From positions 682,001 through 746,000 of the forward strand of contig NAJO01000015.1 of NCBI GenBank assembly GCA_002077065.1: a stretch of DNA of 64,000 nucleotides, read 5' to 3'. The notes under the pieces were generated by a model. That model worked only from the letters and a program-made list of their open reading frames with translations. It had not been told where the DNA came from and did no database searches. Of the stretch, positions 49,595-60,191 are shown in pieces; the stretch's first letter is position 1, and each line of letters starts with the position of its first letter. This DNA is from Cryoendolithus antarcticus. Its lineage: Eukaryota; Ascomycota; Dothideomycetes; Cladosporiales; Cladosporiaceae. The position numbers were made by a program, and so were the translations under genes.

Positions 49595-50160
49595 TGTGAG
49601 AGGTAATGCAGTATCATGAAAGATCGTGACACTATACGCTGGAGAGGAATAGAAAAGAATATACTACTTTTGCTGAGCAACGCTAGATCCTCGTCTCGGA
49701 ACTGTATCTCTGCGCCAATATGCTGCCAGTCGCGGGTCAGCATTAGCAATGCGTGTGCACGCAACGAGGTCGTTCCTGGCTGCACCGTCGACCTCGTGAG
49801 ATCAATCCATCCCTGAACATTATAAAGTGGTTATCCATCGTTAGCAAGATGGTCTTCTGGACCTCCGTCCGATCGCCCCACCTCTCCTCGCGTTCGAGAC
49901 GGCTTACTCATCCGAAGCTTGTTCCCTTAAGTGCCTCGCAATGTCATCTCGCTCTTCCTCCACTACATCGGGAGTGCTGTCTTCGTGTGTTGAGAACGGG
50001 ACGAAGTCGTCAGGTTGTATACGGTACTCAGGGTCTTGTCTCGGCTTCGACTGAAGCAAACCTCGTGGGCGCCAGTGCATTTGTCTCCACGGCACTGTTG
50101 GTCGGACCTTCCGCTGGACCTTTGGTTTGATAACGATCGAGCTGCAGAAACTTGCCCATC
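49595..50160. other. Divergent promoter, Shb17 and MOSC genes
   Basis: 566 bp between divergent genes. No supported coding sequence. Confidence 0.5.
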
Positions 50161-51387
50161 ATGGACATGATGAATCAGATTCGTTCGAATCTTGCAGCGG
50201 CAAATCCAGCGCGGCTGCTAGATTTCTTGCAGAATTTCAACTTCACGAATATGAACGACCTAAGGAACCTCTCAGGACTAATTCTCGGAGCTGTGATTAC
50301 CGGCATTGCCACTGTGGTAATCTACGCCCAGTTCTTCGATAATCGCAAGATCGCCGACCGAGTCGTCAACGCAGCAATAGGAGATGCATCCAAGGTTGTG
50401 CACCGACCGGGAGATCCGCCCATCCCGCCGCCCACAGAGATTGTCTCGCTACGCATCTATCCCATCAAATCATGCCGCGGCTTCGAGGTCGATGCTACAC
50501 GCTTGAGGAAGACTGGGCTACTGCTTGACCGGAATTGGATGTTCATTTCAAAGTCAGACCGGAACTTCATGACGATCAGGTCGAACCCATCGATGACCCT
50601 GATCGATACGGCCGTTATCACGGAAGGGGGTGAGCAGATGCTCGAGGTGAGCGTACACGGCACTACTGGCCGCGTCGTCATTCCTGCGTTCCCTAGCAAG
50701 GAGTGGCTGGAGGCGAACACCAAGCTCAGCACTGTCAAGATCTGGGAAGAGAAGACCGATGCCTATGAATACGGCGATGACATCAATAAGATCTTCTCGG
50801 ACTTCTTCAACCAGGAGGTTGCATTGGTCTACAAGGGTCCGCAGGCTCGCAACATCAATATCAATGGTCGCGAGGACCTGTACGGCAAGGCCCAGAACCA
50901 CCACTTCGCGGACGTCATGAGTCTGCAAGTCGCGTCCGAAGCTTCCATGAAAGACCTCAACAAGCGCCTCAAGAGTATCCCAGGTTCAGACCAGCTGACT
51001 ATCGAACGCTTCCGACCCAACATCATTGTAAAAGGTCGGGACGATCATCCATGGGAAGAAGACACATGGAAGCGCATCCGCATCAGCACAACTCTCGAAG
51101 ACGAGGAAGCTATCTATGTTATCGACCTGGACGTCGTAGCACGTTGCGCACGCTGTCAAGTACCGAACGTCAATCCGGATACTGCCGCAAAGCACGAGAA
51201 GCAGCCTTGGAACGAGTTGATGAAGTTTCGCAGGGTTGATCAAGGCGGGCCCGCGAAGTATAAGCCATGCTTCGGAATGATGTGCGTGCCGAAGAACGAG
51301 GGCAAGGTGGCTGTGGGAGGGACGCTGGAGGTGTTGGAGACTACGGACAAGCATTTGTACAACACAAGGGCGTTCAAGGACTTGTAA
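50161..51387 (+). CDS. MOSC-domain protein, mARC-like molybdenum enzyme
   Basis: 408 aa from the ATG at 50161 (MDMMNQIRSN). A single N-terminal membrane segment at about residues 38-58 (LSGLILGAVITGIATVVIYA) suggests anchoring in the outer mitochondrial or ER membrane. MOSC_N starts at EIVSLRIYPIKSCRGFEVD and includes GLLLDRNWMFI. The MOSC core has ERFRPNIIVKGRDDHPWEED and the Cys-containing CARCQVPNVNPDT, where the Cys region corresponds to the Moco-sulfur site of mARC proteins. Family members reduce N-hydroxylated compounds with cytochrome b5 and its reductase. The substrate here is unknown. No intron needed. Confidence 0.9.
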   Translation: MDMMNQIRSNLAAANPARLLDFLQNFNFTNMNDLRNLSGLILGAVITGIATVVIYAQFFDNRKIADRVVNAAIGDASKVVHRPGDPPIPPPTEIVSLRIYPIKSCRGFEVDATRLRKTGLLLDRNWMFISKSDRNFMTIRSNPSMTLIDTAVITEGGEQMLEVSVHGTTGRVVIPAFPSKEWLEANTKLSTVKIWEEKTDAYEYGDDINKIFSDFFNQEVALVYKGPQARNININGREDLYGKAQNHHFADVMSLQVASEASMKDLNKRLKSIPGSDQLTIERFRPNIIVKGRDDHPWEEDTWKRIRISTTLEDEEAIYVIDLDVVARCARCQVPNVNPDTAAKHEKQPWNELMKFRRVDQGGPAKYKPCFGMMCVPKNEGKVAVGGTLEVLETTDKHLYNTRAFKDL

Positions 51388-51736
51388 TGGAGAGCATAGA
51401 GAGATGCGGATGCCAGCTTAGATAGCTAAGGTCACATTGTTGACAGTATTTAGTTTCGCACCTCCACCTAGTCAGTACTATCCCAAAGTGTACTAGCTTC
51501 GATGACTTGGGCTTCATTCACCTTCAGTTGATCACCTTGATCCCGAGGATATTCAAATCGCAATCCTCGCTTCCATTGCCTCTTCACCTACATCATTGCG
51601 TGCGCTGTGATATCGCGCTCATCATATACCACTTCAAATCCATATCGCCTAAGCATACATCCATCACCCTTCCCCACTCGCCATCAGGCCGACCACACCC
51701 CACTGAACCCAGCGCTGAGCGCTCGCCACCGCCGCG
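51388..51736. other. Ubc12 upstream region
   Basis: 349 bp between two plus-strand genes, with C/T-rich sequence before the Ubc12 start. No gene seen. Confidence 0.5.
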
Positions 51737-52343
51737 ATGTTGAAGATATGGAGCATGAAGCAGCAGCAACAGAAGAATGAAGCAGCGTCCGGGCAGACTA
51801 AAAAGAAGAAGGTCACCGCCGCCCAACTACGCGTTCAGAAAGGTACCGTCCCTCTGCACTCCCTCTCACTCACGTGCCCTTACTAACACGCACCTCGAAG
51901 ACCTCGCAGAACTCAACCTCGGCCCGACGATGAAAACCCACTTCCCCAACCCCGACGACATCCTAAACTTCACCTTCACCCTCACCCCCGACGAAGGCCT
52001 CTACAAATCCGGCGTCTTCACCTTCACCTTCGCTATCTCGCAGAACTTCCCCCACGAGCCACCCAAAGTCAAGTGTCAACAGAAGATCTACCACCCAAAT
52101 ATCGATCTCGAGGGGAACGTGTGTTTGAACATTTTGCGGGAGGACTGGAAGCCGGTGTTGAATCTGAACGCGGTGATAGTGGGGATGCAGTTTTTGTTTC
52201 TGGAGCCGAATGCGAGTGATCCGTTGAACAAGGAGGCTGCGGCGGATTTGATGGGGGATGGGGATCGGTTTAAGAGGAATGTGAGGAGTAGTATGGGTGG
52301 TGGGATGGTGGGAAGGGAGACGTTCGATAGGGTGATGAAGTAA
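51737..52343 (+). CDS. ubc12: NEDD8-conjugating enzyme E2 Ubc12
   Basis: E2 that passes NEDD8/Rub1 to cullins, activating SCF-type ubiquitin ligases. Model join(51737..51842,51901..52343), 182 aa, one 58-bp intron with GTACCG donor, CTAAC branch and CGAAG acceptor. The N-terminal MLKIWSMK extension is the Ubc12-specific docking peptide for the NEDD8 E1. A Lys/Gln-rich linker leads to VTAAQLRVQKDLAELNL. The UBC fold carries HPNIDLEGNVCLNILREDW with catalytic Cys110. The C terminus is slightly extended and Gly/Met-rich. Confidence 0.95.
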
Positions 52344-53056
52344 GCGGGAGCTGAGTGCGAGGCGGACTGTAAGAGGCACGCTGCGATTACAAGGACATTG
52401 AGTAGGAGCGGATATCGGCGATGACAGGGGCGAGGACGTGTACATGATGGAGACGAGACCATGGCTGATGCATTTCATGCGGGAGGGAGCGATTGCAATT
52501 CTGCAGTACCGGGCTGTGAGCAGATGCCTGATGCTGAACAGGCTACGAAGTGCGCGCTGCTGGCACGTATAGATGGCCTCACTACACGGCGAACATACAG
52601 GCGATTATTTCAGCAACTTCCCAAGACGAAGTCTTCATTGCGCTGCCTCCCTTCTCTGAACATCTTACACGCGGGTGATGGTGCTTCGAGGCGAGTTGTG
52701 ATGTAGACAAAGGTCGACTGTTGCAGTAGAGGGCTTTGGAATCTAGGCGAGCTGATAGCCGAAATTCGACTCTCTCGTCCCCGTATGGCATATCAGCTAC
52801 GCTGTCGTGGGTGACCTGATAGTAGCATATGAGCCATTCGGTTTCTCAAGAAAAGCAAAGGCATTCGCTAACGCTCTTTTGCCGCGCCACCCAAATCCAA
52901 ATCCTATTCGTTGATGCACGCAGTCAATCATGCATATCATAATGACCCATCCCCATGCGTCAACTATCCCTTGGGTATCGCTTTACTTCCCATTCCAGCC
53001 ATGCCATCCCTATCGATGTCCCGCTAATCCCATGAAGTCATTACCTCCGACATTGC
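52344..53056. other. Convergent 3' region (0.7 kb)
   Basis: Lies between the Ubc12 and Mms1-like 3' ends. No supported gene or RNA. Confidence 0.5.
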
Positions 53057-56000
53057 TCACAGCCACCCATTCAAAAGTACCTCCAGTATCCTTAGCAGTG
53101 CCTCTACAGCTCCCAACTCACTTTCCAGATTCCTAGCAACCCACTGCCCAGCCCGGTCATCCCTCGCCGCTGTTTCATGCAATAAGTCTTCTACCGCTTG
53201 TACCCCTCCCGAAGTGAGCACTCTTGCAAGGACATCGCCATCGATGTGCAAATGCTTCTCGCTACCGCTGAAGCCCCTGCTTACACTGAGGACCAGCTCT
53301 TCTTCACTATCCCGTGTGAGCCCAACAGGTAATGAAGTGTCTTCGCCATCGACTGCCTCGCCGCGCACGCTGTAGCCTGCTCGCTCGCAAGAATGTGGTG
53401 ACAGCTTTCCGCTCCACTCACAGAGCCGTTGAAGCCAGAACAACCGGCGCCAGAGAGCATAATTGATAATCGTCATGCCCACAACGCTGCCATCACTTGA
53501 TACCCCAACAACAGTATTTGCTGCCACTTCGACGTCAGAGACCGTGCGCCAGCGAGGACGAGTGCGGCTAACCCGCAGGCGGGTTAGGGAGGCAGGAAGG
53601 GTGGCGTCGAAGACGACGCGCGGTGATGAGCTGTTCGTGATGTCCCGTATGGGGAAATTCTCGGTGCCAACTAGACGACGATTTTTTGTAGAGAGGATGT
53701 TGACAGAGACCGGAGCTTGACCTTCGCTGGGTGGAGGGATATTCGCAACGACATGGCCAAGTGACTGCTCGACGCGTGGGGACTGGTGTTCAGGACACAG
53801 CTTGTAGCCTCCATCGGCGCCTCTACGCATTCGGAAGGTGACTAGTGCGTCTTGTAAGGTAGCGATGTGCACGAGATCCCTATCGACAACGATACTCGTG
53901 CCTGGACTCGCGAGTAGCGGTGAGCTGGTGGCAGTGTTCCACTTTGACTCTTCGACTGAAAAGGTCGATACGACGACTTCGGAACCTGCGCAGGCGATGT
54001 ATGTCATGGGGTCATACAGTGCCAGGGCGTACACTGGCCCCTCAAAAGTAGAAGACTTGCCTTCGCGGACATCGACGACTTCCCAGTGCTTAATTGTAGG
54101 TTGCAAGAAGGCGATGCGCCCTTTAACCCTGCCACTCTGCTTGGTGTAGCTTCCTCCAACAAGGATGAAAGAGTACCGTTTGCCATCGTCTTTCACCATC
54201 GTCCATTCGAGCAGGGCATAGACACGCTCACCAGGTTGCATCTTGAAGGTGAAAGACGACGCTTCGCCATCAGCAGGGATGAAGTCGATGGCAGGCCAGA
54301 TCTGTCTTCGTATCTCAGGCTTTCCATGTAGCATATCGGAGGGGAATGCTCGAACACTGGTGCAGGTCGAAGCACAGACAAGCGCGCGGTGCTGTTCAGC
54401 GTAGATCAGTCGGGTTGGCGAGCCACTGACAGGGACTTGTCTAGGTACTGTGGCGATATCCGGATCGACTGACGCGATCCACACTTCTCCTGGCGAGATC
54501 ATCACCAGCGAGTCCGCCAGATCAGCGCTTGATTCGGCACTCGTCATGTACGCGCTCGAAGGCATCTTGGAAATGGCGGCGATGGTACCTTGGGCGAGAC
54601 AAGGTCGAGCTTTGTCGGAAGCCCACATACTGTTGATGGAGAGCGACTGTGGGCTAACACCGTCCCATGTCAAAGCACAGAAGTCCTGCCCTGTCATGGC
54701 ATATCCAACGCTGGGTTCCTTGGAATTCCTCGACAGGCGCACCGTGCTCAGCCCGAGTTCCCATGTGAAGAATTCCCCGAACGTAGGCTCCGTTCCGGTC
54801 GTGATCTCAGTTGCGATGATTCCGCCATCTCTTATGCCACATACTGCAATTATCTTCTTCGAGTTTGGTCCGGCCGTCGACGCATTTGGATGCAAAATCA
54901 CAATGTGGTCACATGCAAAGTCTTCTGCTCCAGGTAATTTGCAATGGCGGGAACCCTGTGGTTCCTGGTCGGAGCCGGTCTGGTTTGGATCGTAGATGAA
55001 TAACTGCATCATTGCATTAACGTCGACCAAGAGAACAAACGCCACTCCTTTGACCACTGCGGATGCCATACACAGTACTTTGGACTCCAGCAAAGTCGGC
55101 TCACGTAGTCGATTGAGGCCTTCACTTAGCTCGTTGGTGTCATCAACACCACCATCGGCATGATGGACGAACGCGGCGAGGCTGTGTCCGGCTTTCGTAT
55201 CTCTGACAACGAACACCATGTTGAGACTCGGCTCTATCGCCGCTGCAATGCAAGAAATTGCGTCTTCGCAGCGGTGGCATATCTTGTCTTCGAAGCTCGC
55301 TGACACGGTCGACCCAGCATTCACACCGCTCAGGGTGACTTGAATCAAGTGGGTATTTTCCAACATGTCTGCTGCAAGTGTCCGTTGAGAGAGATCAAAG
55401 GTCCGTGCATTATCGTGATCGAGCTCCGCGACATCTCCAGTCTCGAGGCCGTAGTCGAAGAGTCGCGCCGCTGTTGGCGTTGATAGAAGTATCAGTACAG
55501 AGCCCGTCGTGATGTTGGGCAACACCCATGCGCCGACTGTGCCGCGTAGATCCTCAAGCTCGATATATGCTGACAGACGAGCTTCGAGGCCTCGCCGGAG
55601 CTCGGTGACAGTACCATGCGGCTGTCTGCCTGAAGTCACGAACATGGAGTCTCGCGATCTGGTAGATCTGCCCGATGAGTACGGCAGATTAGACACTACC
55701 AGATCCGTGCAGGATGCCCAGTTTGACAAAGTAGCCATAGGTCGCATGGCCATAGTGTCATGCCGACTGAGCTCTGTGATGCGGATTGGAGTCGACCAAT
55801 GTCCGATCGAGACTACCGACCCGTTACTCATGTCACCAACGAACGCCAGGATATCGGGGTCTCGATCATCGCCAAGTGAGGCAAAGGCCATGCCTGCATG
55901 ACACTTAGCGTCCCCAGCGCTGCTCATCACGATCGTGCCGTTCGGCTGCGCCACCAGCATGAACACGAGGCCATCTTCGCGCATGAGGTAAATGGTATCA

Positions 56001-57028
56001 TGCTCCTGCCGGATGGATCTCGTACGCCGTGGCTTGCACCAACCCGCCCATACTGGCTGCAGAGGCGAGTCGCCTGGGTATGGCGTCTCTACGGGCGGCG
56101 GTTCGAATGTCGTTGCCACTGGAGGTCCGGACAGCAAGTTGCGGTAGAGCTTGATCTGATCACCCGTGATGAGGATGAATGCTGCTGAGATCAGTGGGAT
56201 CAGCAGGCTCGAAACGGTCTTTACGGTCTCGATTGCTTGACTTGAGTGCAGCTGAGCTTGGTGTAGGTCGGAGGTGCCATGCCAGTCAATGCAGAGTGCC
56301 TTGGTTTTTCGGTTCTCGATGACTATTAGTAACAATATCACATGGTCCCCATCCTTGGCGTCGGGAATCAGGAAGTCCATATGCTGTATCACACCATCGA
56401 CAGGCACAAGCCTTTGAGCTTGTATTGGATGCCACGTGCTACTCCCTGAGCGCAAGCCTTGTTTGATGGCGTCGACGTCCTTCGCCGAATAGAGTACCAC
56501 CTCGCGTTCATTTGCGGCCACAGCTAATGCGCGTGAGTGCGGATCGATTGCGAGATGCTCGCCAGCCTGGAGGAGTATACGGTCCATCGACGCGATCGGT
56601 GCTGCCTGATGCACGAAGCGGAGCTCACCAGGGGATGGCTCCTCGAGATACAGGAAGACCATTTCATCAGAGCTCATGGTGAGCACCAGAAACTGTGGCG
56701 GATACGACTTCTGAGTCGGATGCAAGCCCGCAATTTCATCCTTGGTGTGGAATAGATCGTCATCCGGTGGATCGGGATCGATGCTGAAGACCTTCGCTGC
56801 CCGGATGTGCGCACTGAAATCGGACTTTGAGATGACATGATCGAGTTGCCCGCCACGCTTGACCTGTTTGACATGAACGAAGTCGTCGCCGACAAAGACG
56901 ACATCGTTGAGAACCGACTGTCGGATGCGGGCATGTAGGATCCATCGTATGACCGGACTGGGTACGAGAGTCTTGGTGAGGATGCCGGGATTGAAGCGTT
57001 TGCTGTGGCCGTTGGCGAGACCGTCCAT
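53057..57028 (-). CDS. Mms1/DDB1-like beta-propeller protein
   Basis: 1323-aa intron-free protein of the DDB1/CPSF-A/Rse1 superfamily, best matched in layout to the Mms1_N type. It starts NPGILTKTLVPSPVIRWILHARIRQSVLNDVVFVG, as fungal Mms1-like proteins do. Repeated propeller strands run to about residue 1100 (HLAIDPHSRALAVAANEREVVLY; DTIYLMREDGLVFML; YALALYDPMTYIACAGSEVVV). The C-terminal CPSF-A-like part ends in helices (VEALLRILEVLLN). In yeast, Mms1 is the adaptor of the Rtt101 cullin ligase at damaged forks. DDB1 or CPSF160 itself is less likely because the sequence is divergent and lacks their strongest blocks. Family placement is moderate, precise orthology not proven. Confidence 0.75.
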   Translation of the reverse strand: MDGLANGHSKRFNPGILTKTLVPSPVIRWILHARIRQSVLNDVVFVGDDFVHVKQVKRGGQLDHVISKSDFSAHIRAAKVFSIDPDPPDDDLFHTKDEIAGLHPTQKSYPPQFLVLTMSSDEMVFLYLEEPSPGELRFVHQAAPIASMDRILLQAGEHLAIDPHSRALAVAANEREVVLYSAKDVDAIKQGLRSGSSTWHPIQAQRLVPVDGVIQHMDFLIPDAKDGDHVILLLIVIENRKTKALCIDWHGTSDLHQAQLHSSQAIETVKTVSSLLIPLISAAFILITGDQIKLYRNLLSGPPVATTFEPPPVETPYPGDSPLQPVWAGWCKPRRTRSIRQEHDTIYLMREDGLVFMLVAQPNGTIVMSSAGDAKCHAGMAFASLGDDRDPDILAFVGDMSNGSVVSIGHWSTPIRITELSRHDTMAMRPMATLSNWASCTDLVVSNLPYSSGRSTRSRDSMFVTSGRQPHGTVTELRRGLEARLSAYIELEDLRGTVGAWVLPNITTGSVLILLSTPTAARLFDYGLETGDVAELDHDNARTFDLSQRTLAADMLENTHLIQVTLSGVNAGSTVSASFEDKICHRCEDAISCIAAAIEPSLNMVFVVRDTKAGHSLAAFVHHADGGVDDTNELSEGLNRLREPTLLESKVLCMASAVVKGVAFVLLVDVNAMMQLFIYDPNQTGSDQEPQGSRHCKLPGAEDFACDHIVILHPNASTAGPNSKKIIAVCGIRDGGIIATEITTGTEPTFGEFFTWELGLSTVRLSRNSKEPSVGYAMTGQDFCALTWDGVSPQSLSINSMWASDKARPCLAQGTIAAISKMPSSAYMTSAESSADLADSLVMISPGEVWIASVDPDIATVPRQVPVSGSPTRLIYAEQHRALVCASTCTSVRAFPSDMLHGKPEIRRQIWPAIDFIPADGEASSFTFKMQPGERVYALLEWTMVKDDGKRYSFILVGGSYTKQSGRVKGRIAFLQPTIKHWEVVDVREGKSSTFEGPVYALALYDPMTYIACAGSEVVVSTFSVEESKWNTATSSPLLASPGTSIVVDRDLVHIATLQDALVTFRMRRGADGGYKLCPEHQSPRVEQSLGHVVANIPPPSEGQAPVSVNILSTKNRRLVGTENFPIRDITNSSSPRVVFDATLPASLTRLRVSRTRPRWRTVSDVEVAANTVVGVSSDGSVVGMTIINYALWRRLFWLQRLCEWSGKLSPHSCERAGYSVRGEAVDGEDTSLPVGLTRDSEEELVLSVSRGFSGSEKHLHIDGDVLARVLTSGGVQAVEDLLHETAARDDRAGQWVARNLESELGAVEALLRILEVLLNGWL

Positions 57029-58195
57029 GCCTTCACTCGTTCATCCACGGGAGGTGTCGCGCTTAGGCGAGCGCTGTTGGAATCAGCAAAGGAGCAATCA
57101 GGTGAATGTGACGGTGAGTCTTATCGAGTGGGCATGATCGGTATCAGTCCACACGATGGTTACGGCACAGTCCAGGAATCCTTCTGCGGCATGGGAGTGA
57201 TGTGAAACACTGCTCCGGCAGTTGCGATTGGAGCTTTTGTGAGTTGATGGCCTTGCTTGTTGGGTACTATCGACCGCGTGGCAATCCCGAGATGTGGTGT
57301 CTCACCTTCATACAGGCGTTCCGATGTGTGGACCAGACCATGTATGGCGACGTCCAGTCATCTTGTATGTATTCTCCAGTAATCGAGCCAGTGTGGATCA
57401 ACGCTATAGGTGGTGTGGCCAGCAGATGTTCCACGAAGTGTGTTGTGTTTTGTATGACACAGCAAGTCCCGCCATTCCGCTCTGCCTCTCAGTGTCGTCC
57501 GCCCTTCGAGGCTGCAGTCCACACCTTCCGCTTGTAGTTCATGGACGAACGTAGCATGGGCCGCGATCATCATGCTAGCCTCGTGAAGAATCTATATTGC
57601 CCTAAGCAAAGGCACACTGTGCCTCCTGGATGTTGAACCACCGCGCCGGGTTTCGTCTCTGTACGCAAACGCCACAGACGAAGCCACAGGTGGCACTGGG
57701 AATGACCTGTCACATCGACTTCAGACTTCCATCAACCTGCGCACGGAGCGGAGAATTTCCAAACTAAATGCGCGATAGCATCAACTCAGTCGCTTGACTG
57801 TTGCAGGAGCACGCTATTGGACGACCGGGTTCGTATGCAACCCGTCTACTCCTGACAGCCTGGCCAGCCTTTAGCGACGATCCCGTCCCCACGGCAGGCC
57901 TCGCAGGCAGAGATATCAGCTTCTTGTCCACTCTCTCCGTGTGTGTCACTGCGGCTAAGCAAGACGCATCCGACTCTTGTCTAGCCGCTGAAGCAGTCGC
58001 CTTACCTCTTGACCGGTACCCTGCACACTCTTCCCGTACGCCTCCCACCTGCAGCTCGTGTGAGCGTGCACCTCCTTGCCTGGGCTCACCCGCTCCTTCT
58101 CGGCATTAGCCGAACTGGGTTATCGAGCTGTGAAGCTGGATATGAAACCGAGCAAGCAGCTCTCGTAGCCTGGTTTGCATCCTTCTGCCAGCTGA
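57029..58195. other. Divergent promoter (1.2 kb)
   Basis: Between the Mms1-like and TBC genes. Frames up to about 110 codons occur but have Cys/Ser/Pro-rich chance composition. No gene supported. Confidence 0.5.
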
Positions 58196-59706
58196 ATGGC
58201 CACGATCGCCGATGACTCGGATCTTGGTACCCGGGCAAATCGAAGCGATAATCGAGACGACTGTCCGAGAGCAGAACTCGAGCCGAAGTCATCGGTCGAT
58301 ATTGATGTTCCGCCTCTAGAACAATCTTGGAGGAAGCTGCCACTATCTGAGGCTGAACAGGCTAAGGTGCAGGCTATCCTCGAGGCATGTCGAGATCACG
58401 ATCTATTCGCATTGCGTAGCCTCGCTGTCTCTCCCGGAGGCTTGATCGAGGATGAGGTCCGTCGCACTGCTTGTATGTAGTCGCAACCACAAGACTTTTT
58501 GCGAAGCCGTGATCGTACTAATTTGGTGCAGGGCCAGTACTACTCGGTGTGAACAATCAGACGACAGGGAGCGACGTTGAGGCTGCACCGTCATGGGAAG
58601 ACCTCCCACCCCACCGCGAAGAAGGCCAAGTCGACCTCGACGTCAATCGTTCTTTCGTGTACTACCCTGTCGGTGTGTCACCGCTTCTTACAGTACTTCC
58701 ATGCACGTTCGCCTAACCTCACCGCATAGAAGAATCCGACGCACGTCTAGACCTGCGCAAAGCAGAGCTGTCTTGCATAATAAAAGCCACGCTCCGCCGC
58801 CACCCAATACTCTGCTATTTCCAGGGCTACCACGACATCGTGCAGGTGCTTTTGTTGGTACTCGGCGCCAATGCAGCACCCGCAGCCGCTGCGCGCTTGT
58901 CACTCCTGCGTATTCGCGACTTCATGCTACCTACCATGAGTGGCGCTTTGTCGCACTTACAGCTTCTGCCATCGATATTGCGTGCAGCTGATGCGGAGCT
59001 GTACGAACACTTGAGCCAGACGGCACCGTTCTATTTCGCGCTTCCAGCGACTCTGACGTTATATGCACATGACATACAGGAGTATGGAGATATTGCGAGG
59101 CTCTTTGACTTCCTGCTGGCGAGTGAGGCTGTTGTGTCTATATACTTGTATGCGGTAGTACGTTACTTGACCGCAACAAGACATTGCGACAGCGCATACT
59201 GACAGATGTGATAGATCGTTGTGTCACGAAAGAAAGAACTGCTGGAGCTCGAAGCCGACGAGCATGACATGCTGCACAGTATCCTGTCAAAATTACCGAA
59301 GCCACTGGATCTCGATCTCCTGATCGGTAATGCCGCAAAGCTATTCGAAAATCACCCGCCTGCTCGACTTCGCAGCTGGACGTGGTTCAGCATCTCTGGC
59401 AACAGTGTCCTCAAGACTACCTCCAATCTCACAAAGCTCGCGTCGCAGACACTGCTCGACGGCGAGAGGTACTTCAAACGCCATGCTGCTGAGATCCAGG
59501 CCTACGACAGTAGGAAGAAAACCATCGCCAGGGCCAACTTTGTGGTCAGACGATATAGGCGACCTGCGGTCGCTATTATGACTACATTCGTCGTTGCTTT
59601 CCTGGCTCTGTACTTGAGTCGCGGGGGTGCATCGATTGACATCCTCACTAGACCGCTTCTCATCTTGCGTGCCAAAGCGTGGGCGTACCTGCGCGCCGTC
59701 ATCTGA
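58196..59706 (+). CDS. TBC-domain Rab GTPase-activating protein (Gyp8/TBC1D20-like)
   Basis: Accelerates GTP hydrolysis on Rab GTPases (Ypt1-type for Gyp8) at ER-Golgi membranes. Model join(58196..58472,58532..58672,58730..59154,59215..59706), 444 aa. The three introns are 59, 57 and 60 bp with GTATGT, GTGTGT and GTAGTA donors. TBC motifs: GLIEDEVRRTAWPVLLG, then QVDLDVNRSFVYYP, the YFQGYHDIVQVLL block supplying the Gln finger, and LYLYAIVVSRKKELL after the last splice. A hydrophobic C-terminal anchor (PAVAIMTTFVVAFLALYLS, about residues 400-420) matches the tail-anchored Gyp8/TBC1D20 class. The usual Arg-finger motif IxxDxxR is represented by EESDARLDLRKAEL. Confidence 0.92.
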
Positions 59707-60191
59707 TCATCTAGAACAGATGGAACGAGTAAAGTCAGGGGATACAATTTAGCCAACCAGTGCGAAAGCACATATATCGCTGGCACGCGAGGGATCCTTC
59801 ACGACCGCATCAACGAAGCTCGCGGCAGCGAGCGAACCACAACGCAAAGTGACCACGTCAGCCGTGAGGCGAAGCTGAGCTCAGAGAAGGCTCCACGTCC
59901 GTCTATAAAGACGTGAAGCTGCTTCACAGCAGCCATACCGCCGCATCTCCAATGATCTCGGCCATAGCTTCGGCCCGCTTGCGCACACCTGAGCAGCGGA
60001 GATTCTAGAGCCGCAATACATCGCATTAGTACTCACGAAGATGATCTGTAGATTGGTGAGATATCGGTCATAACTCGGGACGACTAGCCTTGTAGAGCTA
60101 CTAGTACACAGTACAGGCAGACAACTTTTGGGTATACAACTAGAAATACATCCCCACCTCATTCCCTTATCATTCCCATCATACAGACTTC
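59707..60191. other. Convergent 3' region
   Basis: 485 bp between the TBC and GATA-factor 3' ends. No supported feature. Confidence 0.5.

Noticed and set aside
53057..57028. CPSF160 (Cft1) or canonical DDB1
   Set aside because: Same superfamily, but the N terminus and overall divergence fit Mms1-type proteins better. Orthology left open.
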